Positions 19,153 to 28,899 are shown, counted from the first letter of the stretch. The stretch is 64,000 bases of DNA from Acinetobacter gerneri DSM 14967 = CIP 107464 = MTCC 9824 (GCF_000368565.1 NZ_KB849539.1:64381-128380); one strand, 5' to 3'. Numbers and translations: made by a program. Notes: generated from the sequence alone by a model not told the origin.

Positions 19153-19389
19153 ATGAAACACACAACTAAGCCAAAGAAAGTTTGGTTAGCTCGCGTTCAT
19201 AGAGGTGACTTAGTGATCAAAAGCTTTACAGAGTTTACTTTAAGTGCTTCAGGAATAATTGAAGGAGATGTTTTTGTACAAAAAAGTGCACGATTTCATA
19301 TGAAAGGTATCATGAACGGAACGATTTATAATGAAGGAATCGTTGAAATATCCGGTTTATTTCTTGGTTGCATTAAAGAAAATAGATAA
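19153..19389 (+). CDS. Small bactofilin-like protein, 78 aa
   Basis: Starting at ATG 19153, the chain shows short beta-helix turns typical of polymer-forming (bactofilin) domains: LVIKSFTEFTLSASGIIEGD, VFVQKSARFHMKGIMNGTI, YNEGIVEISGLFLG. It is shorter than ordinary bactofilins (about 100+ residues). Possible role in a cytoskeletal or envelope polymer; tentative. It stands alone. Confidence 0.5.
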   Translation: MKHTTKPKKVWLARVHRGDLVIKSFTEFTLSASGIIEGDVFVQKSARFHMKGIMNGTIYNEGIVEISGLFLGCIKENR

Positions 19390-19926
19390 TTAAATGAAAG
19401 CGCTGACTTAATTTATAATGTGTTGAATTCGTCTATATAATGTGCAACTTTATATGTTTTTGCAATATTTGAGTCTGGTGCTGAAATCGAAAACAGACCA
19501 TTAGTTTTCGCTGACATATAATATGTCTACTCACATCTAAGATCTAAATCTTAGTTCTCAAATTGCATTTCAAATATAGTCTTTTATCTGTATTTAAATA
19601 GAGCTTGCAAGAGTTTTAAAAAAACTACAGATTGTTGGAATTATGTGCGTATCTATTGTTATATTATTGATTTTTAGAGTGTCGCTATTTAGTTCATGAT
19701 CCAATTGGAGGCTCTTGGGGGGCAATAAGTGAATTGCATACACAGCATCATATATTTGATGAAATTTTATGTGAAATTTACATTAAAATATAAATAAAAT
19801 TGGATTTGAGATTTAGCTGTATAAAATTGCAACAAATGAACTGAATTTTGCTCGAATCGTACTTGGAGGAAATATAAAGCTTGGTTATATTTAGCTTTGC
19901 AGGAAGCAAAATAAATTTGGTCTTAT
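19390..19926. other. Gene-free AT-rich gap
   Basis: No supported gene, repeat or hairpin was seen in this 537-bp stretch. Confidence 0.5.
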
Positions 19927-20109
19927 ATGAAAAAATTAAAACAAACCTATTTAAGAAAGGGTGAACATCCGATGGTGCTGATGAGCATTTTCAGCTGTGC
20001 AGCAAAAAAACAGAGCTGGACCAGTGATGAGATTAAAACCGTCATGATCGAAGCACGGAAAGCTGATTATTCTCACATGTTGAAAACGCTACAATCTTAT
20101 TGTGAATAA
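19927..20109 (+). CDS. Small protein, homologue of a prophage protein
   Basis: 60 residues. By eye it aligns with the prophage protein at 55130-55336: LRK..H..V at the start, then K-x-x-W, and A-x-x-x-D-x-x-HM-x-x-TLQ-x-Y at the end. Function unknown. The shared pattern supports both as real genes and suggests this one is a phage relic or a domesticated phage gene. Confidence 0.6.
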   Translation: MKKLKQTYLRKGEHPMVLMSIFSCAAKKQSWTSDEIKTVMIEARKADYSHMLKTLQSYCE

Positions 20110-20118
20110 TAATGTAAA

Positions 20119-20475
20119 TTATTGAATATAAAGCTTTATGTTAACATCATATTTTCTAAAATTTTCAATTATTTTATCCAGTAATTTTAGCTGTTGAATA
20201 TGTCCAATTTCAGTTTGGTTAGTGCTCTGCATTGCCTCTTTTTGATATTGAATTTGAGTAATTTTCCATAAATGTTCATTTAAATGTTGGATGGATAGTT
20301 GTCTGATTTGTATGCCTTGATCATGTTGTAACGGCATAACATCCGTCATCTTTAATTCAGTTGTTTGAGGATTTGCAGGATTTTCTGAAAATGTAATCAC
20401 CCATTGACCGACTTTACCGAGCTGGGCAGGGTGATCCATTTCATCAAATTCTAATAAATATGTTTGTGTATTCAT
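20119..20475 (-). CDS. Hypothetical protein, 118 aa
   Basis: Starts at MNTQTYLLEFDE (20475), with GGGGA ten bases upstream. Soluble, probably an antiparallel beta sheet followed by a C-terminal helix (LKLLDKIIENFRKYDV). Not recognised. Convergent with the small gene that ends 9 bp away. Confidence 0.65.
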   Translation of the reverse strand: MNTQTYLLEFDEMDHPAQLGKVGQWVITFSENPANPQTTELKMTDVMPLQHDQGIQIRQLSIQHLNEHLWKITQIQYQKEAMQSTNQTEIGHIQQLKLLDKIIENFRKYDVNIKLYIQ

Positions 20476-20661
20476 GATGATTTCCCCGTCATTCACAAGC
20501 ATAATTTAGTAGAAATTGTATGTGTTTACAGCTAAGCAAATCGTCTTAAAGACATTGCTGAATGGTGAATAATATTTCTTTAAATACTTAATGGTTTGAA
20601 AGTTATCATTTTATTTTAAGGATTTAGATAAAAAAGCATTGAGCTTATGCAAAATAACTCT

Positions 20662-20697
20662 AATCAGGAGAAATGAGCTCATTCATTTCTCCTGATT
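20662..20697. terminator. 15-bp perfect hairpin
   Basis: AATCAGGAGAAATGA pairs perfectly with 20683-20697 across a 6-nt loop. No long T-run follows on either strand. It lies between two minus-strand genes and may be a weak terminator or part of the adjacent repeat. Confidence 0.45.
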
Positions 20698-20794
20698 GTT
20701 TAGGGTCAGTTGACATTTCAAATTGGTTGCGACGACGAGTGTTTTTTAGATGATATGAGGCGTAGATTGAGAAATTTAGTGATCTAAATGATCA

Positions 20795-20960
20795 AGCTAC
20801 AACGAAATAACATCAAAAAATACTCTCGTCCCACAGGGTTGTAGCTAAAATTATCTCAGGCTTCGTTACGAAATTTGAAAATGGCCTCGCCATTCTCTGC
20901 ATTTCGTGCCTTGCCTGCTCAATTTTAGCCAACAACGCAATTCAGTTGTGAAATGTCAAC
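20795..20960 (+). repeat. Dispersed repeat type 2, copy 2, with a 9-bp hairpin
   Basis: AGCTACAAC (20795-20803) pairs with GTTGTAGCT (20838-20846). The 3' part, from CTCGCCATTCTC through CAATTTTAGCCAACAACGCA to AGTTGTGAAATG, matches 10690-10760. Nothing coding is seen between 20476 and 20969. Confidence 0.6.
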
Positions 20961-20969
20961 AGGCCCTAT

Positions 20970-21671
20970 TTAAAGTGTTTGAATATTGGCATTTTCAAGT
21001 GCTTTACGTAGATAAGGATCAAGATCTTCTTGGCGAAGCAACCACTGCACATAGTCTGGTGGTAGGTCCGAAATTGCCGTACCGCGATGCTTACCAAAAG
21101 TAATACTACGTGGAATACGCGCATCTTCAGACGCTTCAAAAAGTTCTTCTATTGTTTGAATTTTCAATTGATAAATAATGTGCATCAAAATATTTGCAGT
21201 CAAAATAATATCTGCATCAGCTCGATGCGCACCACGTAACATTTCACGTGCTTTTTCACTTCCTTTACTGATCATATAAATCAATGCAGAAAGATTATGT
21301 GCTTCGACGTTTGGCCAAACCACACGAGCAAGTGCCAAAGTACAAATCGCTTTGATATTTTGAGTATTTACACCGCATTGTTCGATCGCTCGAATATCAT
21401 AGTCGATGTTATGACCAATGATATATTGAGTTTCATTTGGCAGTTCAAAGCTAGAAAAATTGGGTTTTCCCTCAATGTCTGATTCTAAAATGTGATGGAC
21501 TGCCATAGACGCATAAGAAATTTTTTCATCGCCAATGCTATAGAGTTGATCGAAAATTTGACTGCGATCAAGACTCAATTTGCCATTTTCGATTTGGATT
21601 GGAGCATAGGCAATTTCAATCGGATATCCATTGAGGTTATGGGTTTCCGTATCGAGGATAATTGCTTGCAT
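20970..21671 (-). CDS. exoX: Exodeoxyribonuclease X-like 3'-5' exonuclease
   Basis: 233 residues. DEDD exonuclease motifs: IILDTETHNL (Exo I), IGHNIDYDIRAIEQC (Exo II), GAHRADADIILTANIL (Exo III with HxAxxD). The C-terminal module FGKHRGTAISDLPPDYVQWLL is the one found at the end of E. coli ExoX. The start at MQAIILDTET (21671) drops 12 residues of a longer frame. A clear homologue lies in the prophage at 44836-45513. ExoX degrades DNA in mismatch repair and UV repair; that role is inferred. Confidence 0.82.
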   Translation of the reverse strand: MQAIILDTETHNLNGYPIEIAYAPIQIENGKLSLDRSQIFDQLYSIGDEKISYASMAVHHILESDIEGKPNFSSFELPNETQYIIGHNIDYDIRAIEQCGVNTQNIKAICTLALARVVWPNVEAHNLSALIYMISKGSEKAREMLRGAHRADADIILTANILMHIIYQLKIQTIEELFEASEDARIPRSITFGKHRGTAISDLPPDYVQWLLRQEDLDPYLRKALENANIQTL

Positions 21672-22047
21672 TGGCTGCTCCAAAAAATTTAAAAATTCAT
21701 TTAACACGGCTCAATCAAAAAATTCAAACAAAAAATCTTTTTGCAGGTGTCCTGTATTTAGTGGAAGGGTGCATAAGTTGGGTATTTTTAATTTTTTATA
21801 TGATCAGGATGCGCTGATGATTTATTTTTAATTCTAAATTTTATGTGGAATAATTAAGAATAAAAAACGATATTGGATTGGTTTTTATGGTTGATTATTT
21901 GGGTTTATTTACTATAAATATAGTTATATTATCAAAATACGATATTAGGTTTTATTTATATATTTGTTTTAAGTCTTAATAAAATTTATTTTCTATCAAT
22001 AAAAAGTGTAATATTGATCACATGAAAATTCAAATATAGAGAGCGCA
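21672..22047. other. AT-rich intergenic gap
   Basis: 376 bp, very AT-rich, between divergent genes. No specific element identified beyond the ribosome site GAGAG before 22048. Confidence 0.4.
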
Positions 22048-22389
22048 ATGAAAATAAAATTAGCATTTGTTCTAATGATGAGTTTGGCTTCTTTTTCTGC
22101 TTTTGCACAAGATCAAGTGGCGGCAGATTGGGCTGGGTTTTGGCAAAAATATGACATAAATCATGACCAAAAACTGAGTCAAGATGAGTTTGAAAAGGTA
22201 GAAGATTTCGCTCCATTTTCTTATGCAAATACATTTCAAGGACACGAGCAACATCACAAAATTTTTAAACAACTTGATCAAAACAAAGATAGCTATATCG
22301 ATGTAAATGAGTTTGCTCAGATCGAAAGCGTGGTTGAATCACCACTCATGGGTAGGGTTTGGCATTCGGATATTGCAACACATTTTTAA
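22048..22389 (+). CDS. Secreted EF-hand protein
   Basis: 113 residues with a signal peptide ending SAFA. Two EF-hand loops are present: DINHDQKLSQDEF (about residues 38-50) and DQNKDSYIDVNEF (about residues 77-89), both with the Asp/Asn and final Glu ligands expected for Ca binding. A GAGAG ribosome site precedes the ATG. Periplasmic calcium-binding protein of unknown role. Confidence 0.85.
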   Translation: MKIKLAFVLMMSLASFSAFAQDQVAADWAGFWQKYDINHDQKLSQDEFEKVEDFAPFSYANTFQGHEQHHKIFKQLDQNKDSYIDVNEFAQIESVVESPLMGRVWHSDIATHF

Positions 22390-22550
22390 TCAATATTTTA
22401 GAAGATTAATATCGCTTTGCTAGAGTTAATAATGTTGAAAAATATACAATTTTTTTCTTGCTTTTCAGTTTAATAATCAGTCAAGATCTTCCCTGAGATA
22501 AATCTAAATTTATCACATGATGAATATAATAATGTTTAGGGAAGACATCT

Positions 22551-23780
22551 ATGAAAAAAAGTTTAATTGCCATTGTGCTGGCTAGCTCAGGTTTAATGCT
22601 GAGTGCTTGTAATGACAGCAATGATGGTGGAAGTGGTTCAACTTCTTCGGCTGATATTAATAATATTCAAAATCCAGTAGTCACAACCACAGCTTATAGT
22701 AAGGATGCTGATATTGCTGCTTTGGCAGCAGATAGCCAGTTGATGACATATAAAATGAAAGGCGTGAATGGTGATGAAGTTCAAGCCACAGCTTTGGTTT
22801 TCACACCTCGTACAGCTGCACCAGCAGGTGGATGGCCTGTCGTCGTTTGGGCACACGGGACAACCGGTGTTGCTGACCAATGTGCGCCAAGCCAACAAGG
22901 CTTACAAGGCACGCAGTATTTGCTCATGAAACTCTTGGCAGCGGGCTATGCTGTTGTTGCGCCTGACTATGAAGGTTTGGGTGAGCCAGGTGGAAAAGAA
23001 GCGCATCCATTCTTAAATGTTAAAAGTGAAGCATATTCAATCACTGATGCTGTAGTGGCAGCGCGTGATTATTTAACTAAACAAGGTAAATTGGTTTCAA
23101 AACAGTGGATGACTGTGGGGCATTCTCAAGGTGGGCAAGCAGCACTTGGCGCAGCTCAATATGCTGCACGAGCAAATCTTGATTATAAAGGTACTGTTGC
23201 TGTTGCACCTGCATCAAATCTGACGATCATTTTAAATGTGGGTGAATCACAAGTCGCAAATGCAGATCTCAATACCAAAATTACGACTTTAGCTGCATTA
23301 GATACTTTTACATCGCTGATCACTGCTGGTTTACAAACGTCTAATCCAAGCCTCAAATTTTCAGATATCTTTAAATCACCTACAGATAAAATCGCAGAAA
23401 CAGCCAATACTGTATGTTATACCCAACTTGGGCAAAGCTTAGGTGGGGCAATGGGTATTTATGCAAGTCAAAATGCAGGTTCATTGGATGGCTATCCACG
23501 TACGCAAAGTAACTTTATGGCTTTACCAGCTGTAAGCAAATTTTTGGTTACTGATTCACAGCCATTACAAGTGAAACTGAATCAGCCAGTGATCATTTAT
23601 CAAGGTGGCGCAGATACGACTGTTCCTAAATCTGCGACTGATTTACTTTTATCGGGTGTACCAGCGAAAGAAAGTCAAATTTCATACCGTACAAATGATG
23701 CTTGGGATCATACAACTGCTTATGTATTGAACTTGGATAATATCGTGGCAGATGTACAAAGTTTGATGCCAACAAAATAG
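22551..23780 (+). CDS. Alpha/beta-hydrolase (secretory lipase-like) lipoprotein
   Basis: 409 residues with lipobox LSAC near residue 20. The nucleophile elbow is GHSQGG, the oxyanion region VVWAHGTTGVADQCAPS, and a likely catalytic Asp/His pair falls in YQGGADTTVPKSA and AWDHTTAYV. This matches bacterial 'secretory lipase / alpha-beta hydrolase' lipoproteins common in Acinetobacter. Esters are probable substrates. It has its own GGAAG ribosome site and a terminator. Confidence 0.85.
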   Translation: MKKSLIAIVLASSGLMLSACNDSNDGGSGSTSSADINNIQNPVVTTTAYSKDADIAALAADSQLMTYKMKGVNGDEVQATALVFTPRTAAPAGGWPVVVWAHGTTGVADQCAPSQQGLQGTQYLLMKLLAAGYAVVAPDYEGLGEPGGKEAHPFLNVKSEAYSITDAVVAARDYLTKQGKLVSKQWMTVGHSQGGQAALGAAQYAARANLDYKGTVAVAPASNLTIILNVGESQVANADLNTKITTLAALDTFTSLITAGLQTSNPSLKFSDIFKSPTDKIAETANTVCYTQLGQSLGGAMGIYASQNAGSLDGYPRTQSNFMALPAVSKFLVTDSQPLQVKLNQPVIIYQGGADTTVPKSATDLLLSGVPAKESQISYRTNDAWDHTTAYVLNLDNIVADVQSLMPTK

Positions 23781-23805
23781 TTTTTGGCTTTGATGGAATA
23801 AAAAA

Positions 23806-23837
23806 GCTCATGCAATCTAAATCATGAGCTTTTTTTA
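23806..23837 (+). terminator. Rho-independent terminator after the lipase gene
   Basis: GCTCATG/CATGAGC stem followed by seven T. Confidence 0.85.
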
Positions 23838-23941
23838 TTTAAAACTGAGTAAACTTCATTCTGTTTAATTGGAAAGTTCGTGTTACAATGCGCGGTAATC
23901 TTAGCACGGCTTAAAAGCCCTAAATTAATAGGACCTCGCTA

Positions 23942-25195
23942 ATGTTCGCCAATATCTCTATTTCTGAATTTGATCCAGAATTAGCCAAAGCAATCGACGC
24001 AGAAGGTGAGCGCCAAGAAGCGCACATCGAATTGATCGCATCTGAAAACTATTGTTCTCCAGCTGTAATGGAAGCACAAGGATCAAAACTCACTAACAAA
24101 TATGCGGAAGGCTACCCAGGCAAACGTTATTATGGCGGTTGTGAATACGTAGACATCATCGAGCAATTAGCCATTGACCGTGCTAAAGAGCTTTTTGGCG
24201 CTGATTATGCAAACGTTCAACCACATGCTGGTTCACAAGCAAACTCTGCTGTTTATCTTGCGCTTTTGAATCCTGGTGATACTGTTTTAGGTATGAGCTT
24301 GGCACACGGTGGTCACTTGACTCACGGTGCAAAAGTAAGCTTCTCAGGTAAAACATATAACGCAATCCAATACGGTTTAAACCCTGAAACTGGCGAAATC
24401 GACTATGAAGAAGTTGAACGCTTAGCTTTAGAACATAAACCACGTATGATCGTTGCTGGTTTCTCTGCTTATAGCCAAATCGTAGATTGGCAACGTTTCC
24501 GTGAAATCGCGGATAAAGTAGGCGCATATTTATTTGTAGATATGGCTCACGTTGCAGGTTTGGTTGCTGCTGGTGTTTACCCAAGCCCAGTTCAAATTGC
24601 AGACGTAACAACTACGACTACTCATAAAACACTTCGTGGCCCACGTTCTGGTTTGATCCTTGCGAAAGCAAACGAAGAAATCGAGAAAAAACTTCAATCA
24701 GCTGTATTCCCTGGTAACCAAGGTGGTCCATTGGTTCATGCTGTTGCTGCTAAAGCAATCTGCTTTAAAGAAGCAATGACCCCAGAATACAAAGAATATC
24801 AAAAACAAGTGGTTATTAATGCTAAAGCAATGGCTGAAGTATTGATCGCTCGTGGTTTTGATATCGTTTCTGGTGGTACAGAAAACCATTTATTCTTATT
24901 ATCTTTGATCAAACAAGATGTAACAGGTAAAGATGCAGATGCTTGGTTAGGTGCTGCCCATATCACTGTGAACAAAAACTCTGTTCCAAATGATCCACGT
25001 TCACCATTTGTCACTTCTGGTATCCGTATCGGTACTCCAGCTGTAACAACTCGTGGTTTTGGTGAAGCTGAAGTACGTGATCTTGCAAACTGGATCGCTG
25101 ATGTACTCGAAAGCAAAGGCGACGAAAAAGTAATTAATGAAGTGAAGGAAAAAGTTGCTGCGGTATGCGCTAAATTCCCTGTTTATGCAAAATAA
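23942..25195 (+). CDS. glyA: Serine hydroxymethyltransferase
   Basis: 417 residues, the normal SHMT length. The PLP lysine is in the [15 protein letters not shown] segment. Other SHMT motifs: [38 protein letters not shown] and [13 protein letters not shown]. It interconverts serine and glycine with tetrahydrofolate, supplying one-carbon units. AGGACC precedes the ATG. Monocistronic with its own terminator. Confidence 0.98.
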   Translation: MFANISISEFDPELAKAIDAEGERQEAHIELIASENYCSPAVMEAQGSKLTNKYAEGYPGKRYYGGCEYVDIIEQLAIDRAKELFGADYANVQPHAGSQANSAVYLALLNPGDTVLGMSLAHGGHLTHGAKVSFSGKTYNAIQYGLNPETGEIDYEEVERLALEHKPRMIVAGFSAYSQIVDWQRFREIADKVGAYLFVDMAHVAGLVAAGVYPSPVQIADVTTTTTHKTLRGPRSGLILAKANEEIEKKLQSAVFPGNQGGPLVHAVAAKAICFKEAMTPEYKEYQKQVVINAKAMAEVLIARGFDIVSGGTENHLFLLSLIKQDVTGKDADAWLGAAHITVNKNSVPNDPRSPFVTSGIRIGTPAVTTRGFGEAEVRDLANWIADVLESKGDEKVINEVKEKVAAVCAKFPVYAK

Positions 25196-25211
25196 ACAAA
25201 CACTTTGAAAG

Positions 25212-25236
25212 AGCCCCTTTCATAGGGGCTTTTTTT
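25212..25236 (+). terminator. Rho-independent terminator of glyA
   Basis: AGCCCC/GGGGCT stem, loop TTTCATA, then T-run. Confidence 0.9.
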
Positions 25237-25410
25237 ATGGCGATGAAAATTTAGGGCAAACAGGTTTGACTGAAAAATCTATTTTTTTCTAGCTCAAACA
25301 ATGCGATTACGATACAAAATGGATGAATTTCTGATATAACTAAAGTCATCAGTAATTTTTTATTCTATGTTTTTTAAATATCAAAATTATGATGAATAGG
25401 AATCGAATAG

Positions 25411-25815
25411 ATGGAAAAACCAAGTATTATTATTTCATCTCAGGATTTACATCGTTTGGAAACGATGCTTGAGCATCAGTCACAATTGACTCCAACGATG
25501 ATTCATCTTGAAGAAGAACTCGCACGTGCAGATGTGGTTGATCCTCATGATGTGCCAGCAAATGTGGTTAGTATGAATGCAAAGGTGTTGATTACCATTG
25601 CACCAGCGACGGAACCGACTGAGATTCATTTGGTGTATCCGCATGATTTTCGTGGTGAAAAAGGGCAGGTGAATATCCTTGCACCTGTGGGGGCTGCGAT
25701 TTTAGGATTGGCTGAGGGACAAGAAATCGAATGGCCACAACCAGATGGTCATTTGATGAAAGTGAAAATTGAAAAAGTTCTTTATCAAGCTGAAAGAGAA
25801 GGTGACTTTCTCTAA
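25411..25815 (+). CDS. rnk: Nucleoside diphosphate kinase regulator Rnk
   Basis: 134 residues of the GreA/GreB superfamily. A short N-terminal helical hairpin (LHRLETMLEHQSQ...LEEELARADVVDP) is followed by the FKBP-like C-domain (YPHDFRGEKGQVNILAPVGAAILGLAEGQEIEW). The short coiled coil distinguishes Rnk from Gre factors. Rnk binds RNA polymerase without transcript cleavage activity. It shares a bidirectional terminator with the convergent gene at 25885. Confidence 0.9.
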   Translation: MEKPSIIISSQDLHRLETMLEHQSQLTPTMIHLEEELARADVVDPHDVPANVVSMNAKVLITIAPATEPTEIHLVYPHDFRGEKGQVNILAPVGAAILGLAEGQEIEWPQPDGHLMKVKIEKVLYQAEREGDFL

Positions 25816-25823
25816 GCTGATAA

Positions 25824-25852
25824 AAATGCCACAAAAGAGTGGCATTTTTTTT
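25824..25852. terminator. Bidirectional terminator between rnk and muiA-like gene
   Basis: ATGCCAC/GTGGCAT stem with A-run upstream and T-run downstream; works for both convergent genes. Confidence 0.8.
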
Positions 25853-25863
25853 GACTAAGATAA

Positions 25864-25891
25864 TTAGAAATTAGAAATTAGAAATTAGAAA
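25864..25891 (+). repeat. 7-bp tandem repeat (TTAGAAA x4) over a stop codon
   Basis: Four exact head-to-tail copies. The stop codon of the minus-strand gene (25885-25887) lies in the repeat. Slippage would mostly change untranslated sequence. Confidence 0.9.
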
Positions 25892-27429
25892 CCAGAAGTC
25901 GAACCTTTACTTGGATATTTAAAATGACGATCTACAGTGAGTTCAAACTTTTGTTTTGCCCCAAGTGAAATATTCCAAGAGTTAATATTGGGTTGATCTT
26001 GCCAAGTTGTGGCATTGGGTTGGCGACTATATTGGGTCTGCACCACGAGTTTGTCATTGCGACTTTCAGGTTGGCTATCAAATAAAGTCAGTTGTACAGG
26101 GTAGGGGTGCATGTTTTGGATAATATACTGCTGTTTTTGCACAGTTTCAGTTTTGGATGATGAAGTGGCTGAACGCTTGTCTGTCAAATCAATCACTTGG
26201 ATTTGAATTAATTCATCTTGGCCAAAACTCATTTGCAGATTTTCAGCTGTGGTGTTTTGCAATGTTCTTTGACCAATATAATCCCCATCACGATATAGTT
26301 TAATCATGCCAGAGGGCCAATTGCCATCAAGCTTTGGGATTTCAGCATTGACGGTTGCAGTATTACTTTGTCTTGGGATTGCCCAAATAGAGAGTTGGCT
26401 ATTAAAAGTTTCAGTCCCTAGAGGCAGATAGATTTGTTGTTGGCTGCTTGGAATGGACGTTTGCGCATTTGCACGAAATTCGGAACTAAAATTGAGATCG
26501 GTTGCTTGAAAATCTGGAAAACTCGGTCCATTTGCACCACTACGGGACATCTTTTGACTTTGCGCAAGAGGAGCTGGAGCAGGTGCCATTTCGACTACAT
26601 ATCGATCTTGTGTGCTTCGTTGCGGTTGAGGCTCCTCATAATCAACCCACCATTTTGCAGGGCTTACTTGTCTGACATATCCTTGTGGTGAGCTGGTTGA
26701 TAAAACGAGATTGACATTGTTCCAATCTTCACCCGTCTTTTGTGCAATCATCGCCATACGTGTCAATTTAATTTGTTTGGTTTGGCTGTCCAGTTCAGCT
26801 TTATACGTTGGTTGCCAGCGTGCATAAGGCACCATATAACTAAGTTTGATTTGACCGTTGCTTGGTGCTTGTACATAAAATTTAAGACTGCGCTGATTAA
26901 AATCGTTGTCTCCGATATTATCTAGATCTTGTTGTAGCTCTTCACTTTTTTTAAGCAGTTTTTCTTTAATGATTTTCGCCTTATCTATTGCGACAAAAGC
27001 ATCATAAGCATCCTGACGAACTTTGCTACTGGATGAGCCAGAGGTGAGATTACCTAGATATTTATTTTGCAATTCAGCGGATTGGATGATGGCATTTTGT
27101 ACTGAGATTTCTTTTTCTAGTTGTTCGATCTGTGTTTTAAGTTTGCTGGACTCATTGCCTGAGGGTTTATCAACGGCACTATCACTATGGGAAACAGCAT
27201 TGACATCGATATTTGATGTTTGAAATTGCATTTGATTTGCATCAAAGTTGGCTGCTAAACCTTCCAATGTCACAATTCTTTCACCTGCTTTGACGGGGAT
27301 GCTACGTTCAATTTTTGCAGCAGTTGGATACAAGGTGACTTGTTGAATCGGTGCATCAGCTAAACTTAGGGCAAAACATGAGGGGCTACAAAATAAACTT
27401 AATAAAGTTATTTTCGTTTTTATATTCAT
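25885..27429 (-). CDS. MuiA-like mucoidy inhibitor family protein (DUF4139)
   Basis: 514 residues with a signal peptide (ends near CFA). N-terminal domain: IQQVTLYPTAAKIERSIPVKAGERIVTLEGL. A coiled coil follows (SSKLKTQIEQLEKEISVQNAII, about residues 95-165). The DUF4139 region contains YMVPYARWQPTYKAELD, TRMAMIAQKTGEDWNNVNLVLSTS, and a C-terminal beta-rich part. The MuiA family is envelope-associated and of unclear function. Convergent with rnk. Confidence 0.85.
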   Translation of the reverse strand: MNIKTKITLLSLFCSPSCFALSLADAPIQQVTLYPTAAKIERSIPVKAGERIVTLEGLAANFDANQMQFQTSNIDVNAVSHSDSAVDKPSGNESSKLKTQIEQLEKEISVQNAIIQSAELQNKYLGNLTSGSSSSKVRQDAYDAFVAIDKAKIIKEKLLKKSEELQQDLDNIGDNDFNQRSLKFYVQAPSNGQIKLSYMVPYARWQPTYKAELDSQTKQIKLTRMAMIAQKTGEDWNNVNLVLSTSSPQGYVRQVSPAKWWVDYEEPQPQRSTQDRYVVEMAPAPAPLAQSQKMSRSGANGPSFPDFQATDLNFSSEFRANAQTSIPSSQQQIYLPLGTETFNSQLSIWAIPRQSNTATVNAEIPKLDGNWPSGMIKLYRDGDYIGQRTLQNTTAENLQMSFGQDELIQIQVIDLTDKRSATSSSKTETVQKQQYIIQNMHPYPVQLTLFDSQPESRNDKLVVQTQYSRQPNATTWQDQPNINSWNISLGAKQKFELTVDRHFKYPSKGSTSGF

Positions 27430-27544
27430 TATGTTGACTCGAACTTAAGCTATAAATTTATTTAATAGTTGCATAAAGATCGAAGAAAATAAAGTGTCGA
27501 GTCTATCGCCTATATGGCTTCGTTATAATAAATACAGCCCAAAA

Positions 27545-27958
27545 CTATTGAGCTGTATTGGTTATATTGTTTTGAATATATTTATGAAGGTAAACATTGC
27601 GAATTTCTGCACGTTGGTCTGAAGTCGTTGCTTTCGCCATTTTTTGCTTCATTTCATTGCGTTCGTGCGTGCTCATTTGTTGCCAAGCTTCGCGCATTTG
27701 CTGTTTTTCTTTGTCAGGAAGCTGGTTAAACCAATCCATGCGTTGCTGCAATGTATCATTTTGATTCGCAGGTAATTCTTTCATTGATTGATATTTTTTA
27801 ATCAAAACTTTCTGTTCATCATCAGAAAGCGAATCCCAATTTTCATTGACCTGCGATTTCGCATCTTTGGAAAATATCCAAAAACGATCAAATCCTGCAA
27901 AACTGGTTTGCAGAAAACCTAGAGCACAGAATGCAAGAACTAATTTCTTAGCTGCCAT
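27545..27958 (-). CDS. DUF3106 periplasmic protein
   Basis: About 137 residues starting MAAKKLVLAFCALGFLQTSFA, a signal peptide. Mature part has repeated W-x-x-L/M helices: NWDSLSDDEQKVLIKKYQSM, RMDWFNQLPDKEKQQMREAWQQM, typical of DUF3106. The start overlaps the end of the upstream gene by 11 bp, so it is the third member of a sigma factor operon. Often found in this order with sigma factor and DUF3619. Confidence 0.82.
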   Translation of the reverse strand: MAAKKLVLAFCALGFLQTSFAGFDRFWIFSKDAKSQVNENWDSLSDDEQKVLIKKYQSMKELPANQNDTLQQRMDWFNQLPDKEKQQMREAWQQMSTHERNEMKQKMAKATTSDQRAEIRNVYLHKYIQNNITNTAQ

Positions 27959-28268
27959 GTGATGATTTATCCTCACCAAATACAGATAACATTTCCAAAT
28001 CTTCAACCATTTGTGGAGAGAGTTTTGGGCTCACGACCACTTGTTGTTGATGTTGCTTTTCAGTCATATCGAAAGTGCCGGGTAGCACAGCGATACCTGT
28101 AATCGCAGCAGCGAGTGCAAAGCCGCCCATTTTCCAGAAGCTGTAGCGTGAATTTGATTTGTCTTGAATGGTTTCAAGGACATTATTCATCACTGATGCT
28201 TTGTCTTTATGGGTACGAGCTAAGCCGTCCAATTTGGATGTAATTTGTTTTGTAAAGTTATCATTCAT
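27948..28268 (-). CDS. DUF3619-like protein, candidate anti-sigma factor
   Basis: 106 residues: a charged N-terminal helix region (TKQITSKLDGLARTHKDKAS), one transmembrane helix near residues 46-65 (MGGFALAAAITGIAVLPG), and a short periplasmic tail. Such small single-pass proteins directly downstream of an ECF-type sigma gene often act as anti-sigma factors; that role is inferred from position. Overlaps the sigma gene by 8 bp and the DUF3106 gene by 11 bp. Confidence 0.75.
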   Translation of the reverse strand: MNDNFTKQITSKLDGLARTHKDKASVMNNVLETIQDKSNSRYSFWKMGGFALAAAITGIAVLPGTFDMTEKQHQQQVVVSPKLSPQMVEDLEMLSVFGEDKSSHGS

Positions 28269-28899
28269 CAGTTGATCCTCCTGTATAAGGATTCAAATGA
28301 GCCAAAGTTGATCGAAGCCCTTGTATTGCTCTATGGTAATGAGTTTTTACACTGCCTTCGGTACAATTCATGATTTGCGCTGTGGTTTGCGTGTCGAAAC
28401 CTTCCCAAGCACGAAGCATAAACGCTTGCTGTTGTCGAACAGGTAGCTGTTTAATGGCTTCTTGGATCTCTTCTACTGTTACTTCTTGGTCTAAAAATAC
28501 CGATGGATTAGGTGTGGACTCATCAACGATGTCCAATGCCTCTTCTTCATCCGAATCTAGATCAATTTTTTTGAAAAAAGAAAATGAGCTAGCTCGACGC
28601 GCTTCTTTACGACGCCAATCTTGTAATTTGTTATTTAAAATGGTGTAGAACAGGGGATACCATTCTTCGGTACTTTTATCGCTATACGATTTATGCAAAG
28701 AAATAAACGCTTCTTGCACTAAATCCATCGCAATACCATGCTGCCCTTTGGTTGCATTTTCCATCATCACTAAGGCACGACCTGTTACATCCTGCATGAA
28801 AAACTTCAGGCGTTGCTCAGCCGTACTCTTAAGAGCACTCGAACTTTCTGAGCCAGACTGTTTAGGTGCTAAATCCATAGAGATGGAAAATCCCGTCAT
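28261..28899 (-). CDS. Sigma-70 family (ECF-type) RNA polymerase sigma factor
   Basis: 212 residues. Region 2: GIAMDLVQEAFISLHKSYSDKSTEEWYPLFYTILNNKLQDWRRKEARR. An acidic linker follows. Region 4: VEEIQEAIKQLPVRQQQAFMLRAWEGFDTQTTAQIMNCTEGSVKTHYHRA. Starts at ATG 28899; ATG 28878 is an alternative. It leads the operon with the DUF3619 and DUF3106 genes. The regulon is unknown. Confidence 0.9.
   Translation of the reverse strand: MTGFSISMDLAPKQSGSESSSALKSTAEQRLKFFMQDVTGRALVMMENATKGQHGIAMDLVQEAFISLHKSYSDKSTEEWYPLFYTILNNKLQDWRRKEARRASSFSFFKKIDLDSDEEEALDIVDESTPNPSVFLDQEVTVEEIQEAIKQLPVRQQQAFMLRAWEGFDTQTTAQIMNCTEGSVKTHYHRAIQGLRSTLAHLNPYTGGSTDE

Noticed and set aside
23884..23941. Possible riboswitch upstream of glyA
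   Set aside because: The leader is under 110 bp after the previous terminator and shows no known riboswitch core; only a ribosome site is clear.
24183..24611. 142-codon frame antisense to glyA
   Set aside because: No ribosome site or recognisable composition; it mirrors a highly expressed conserved gene.
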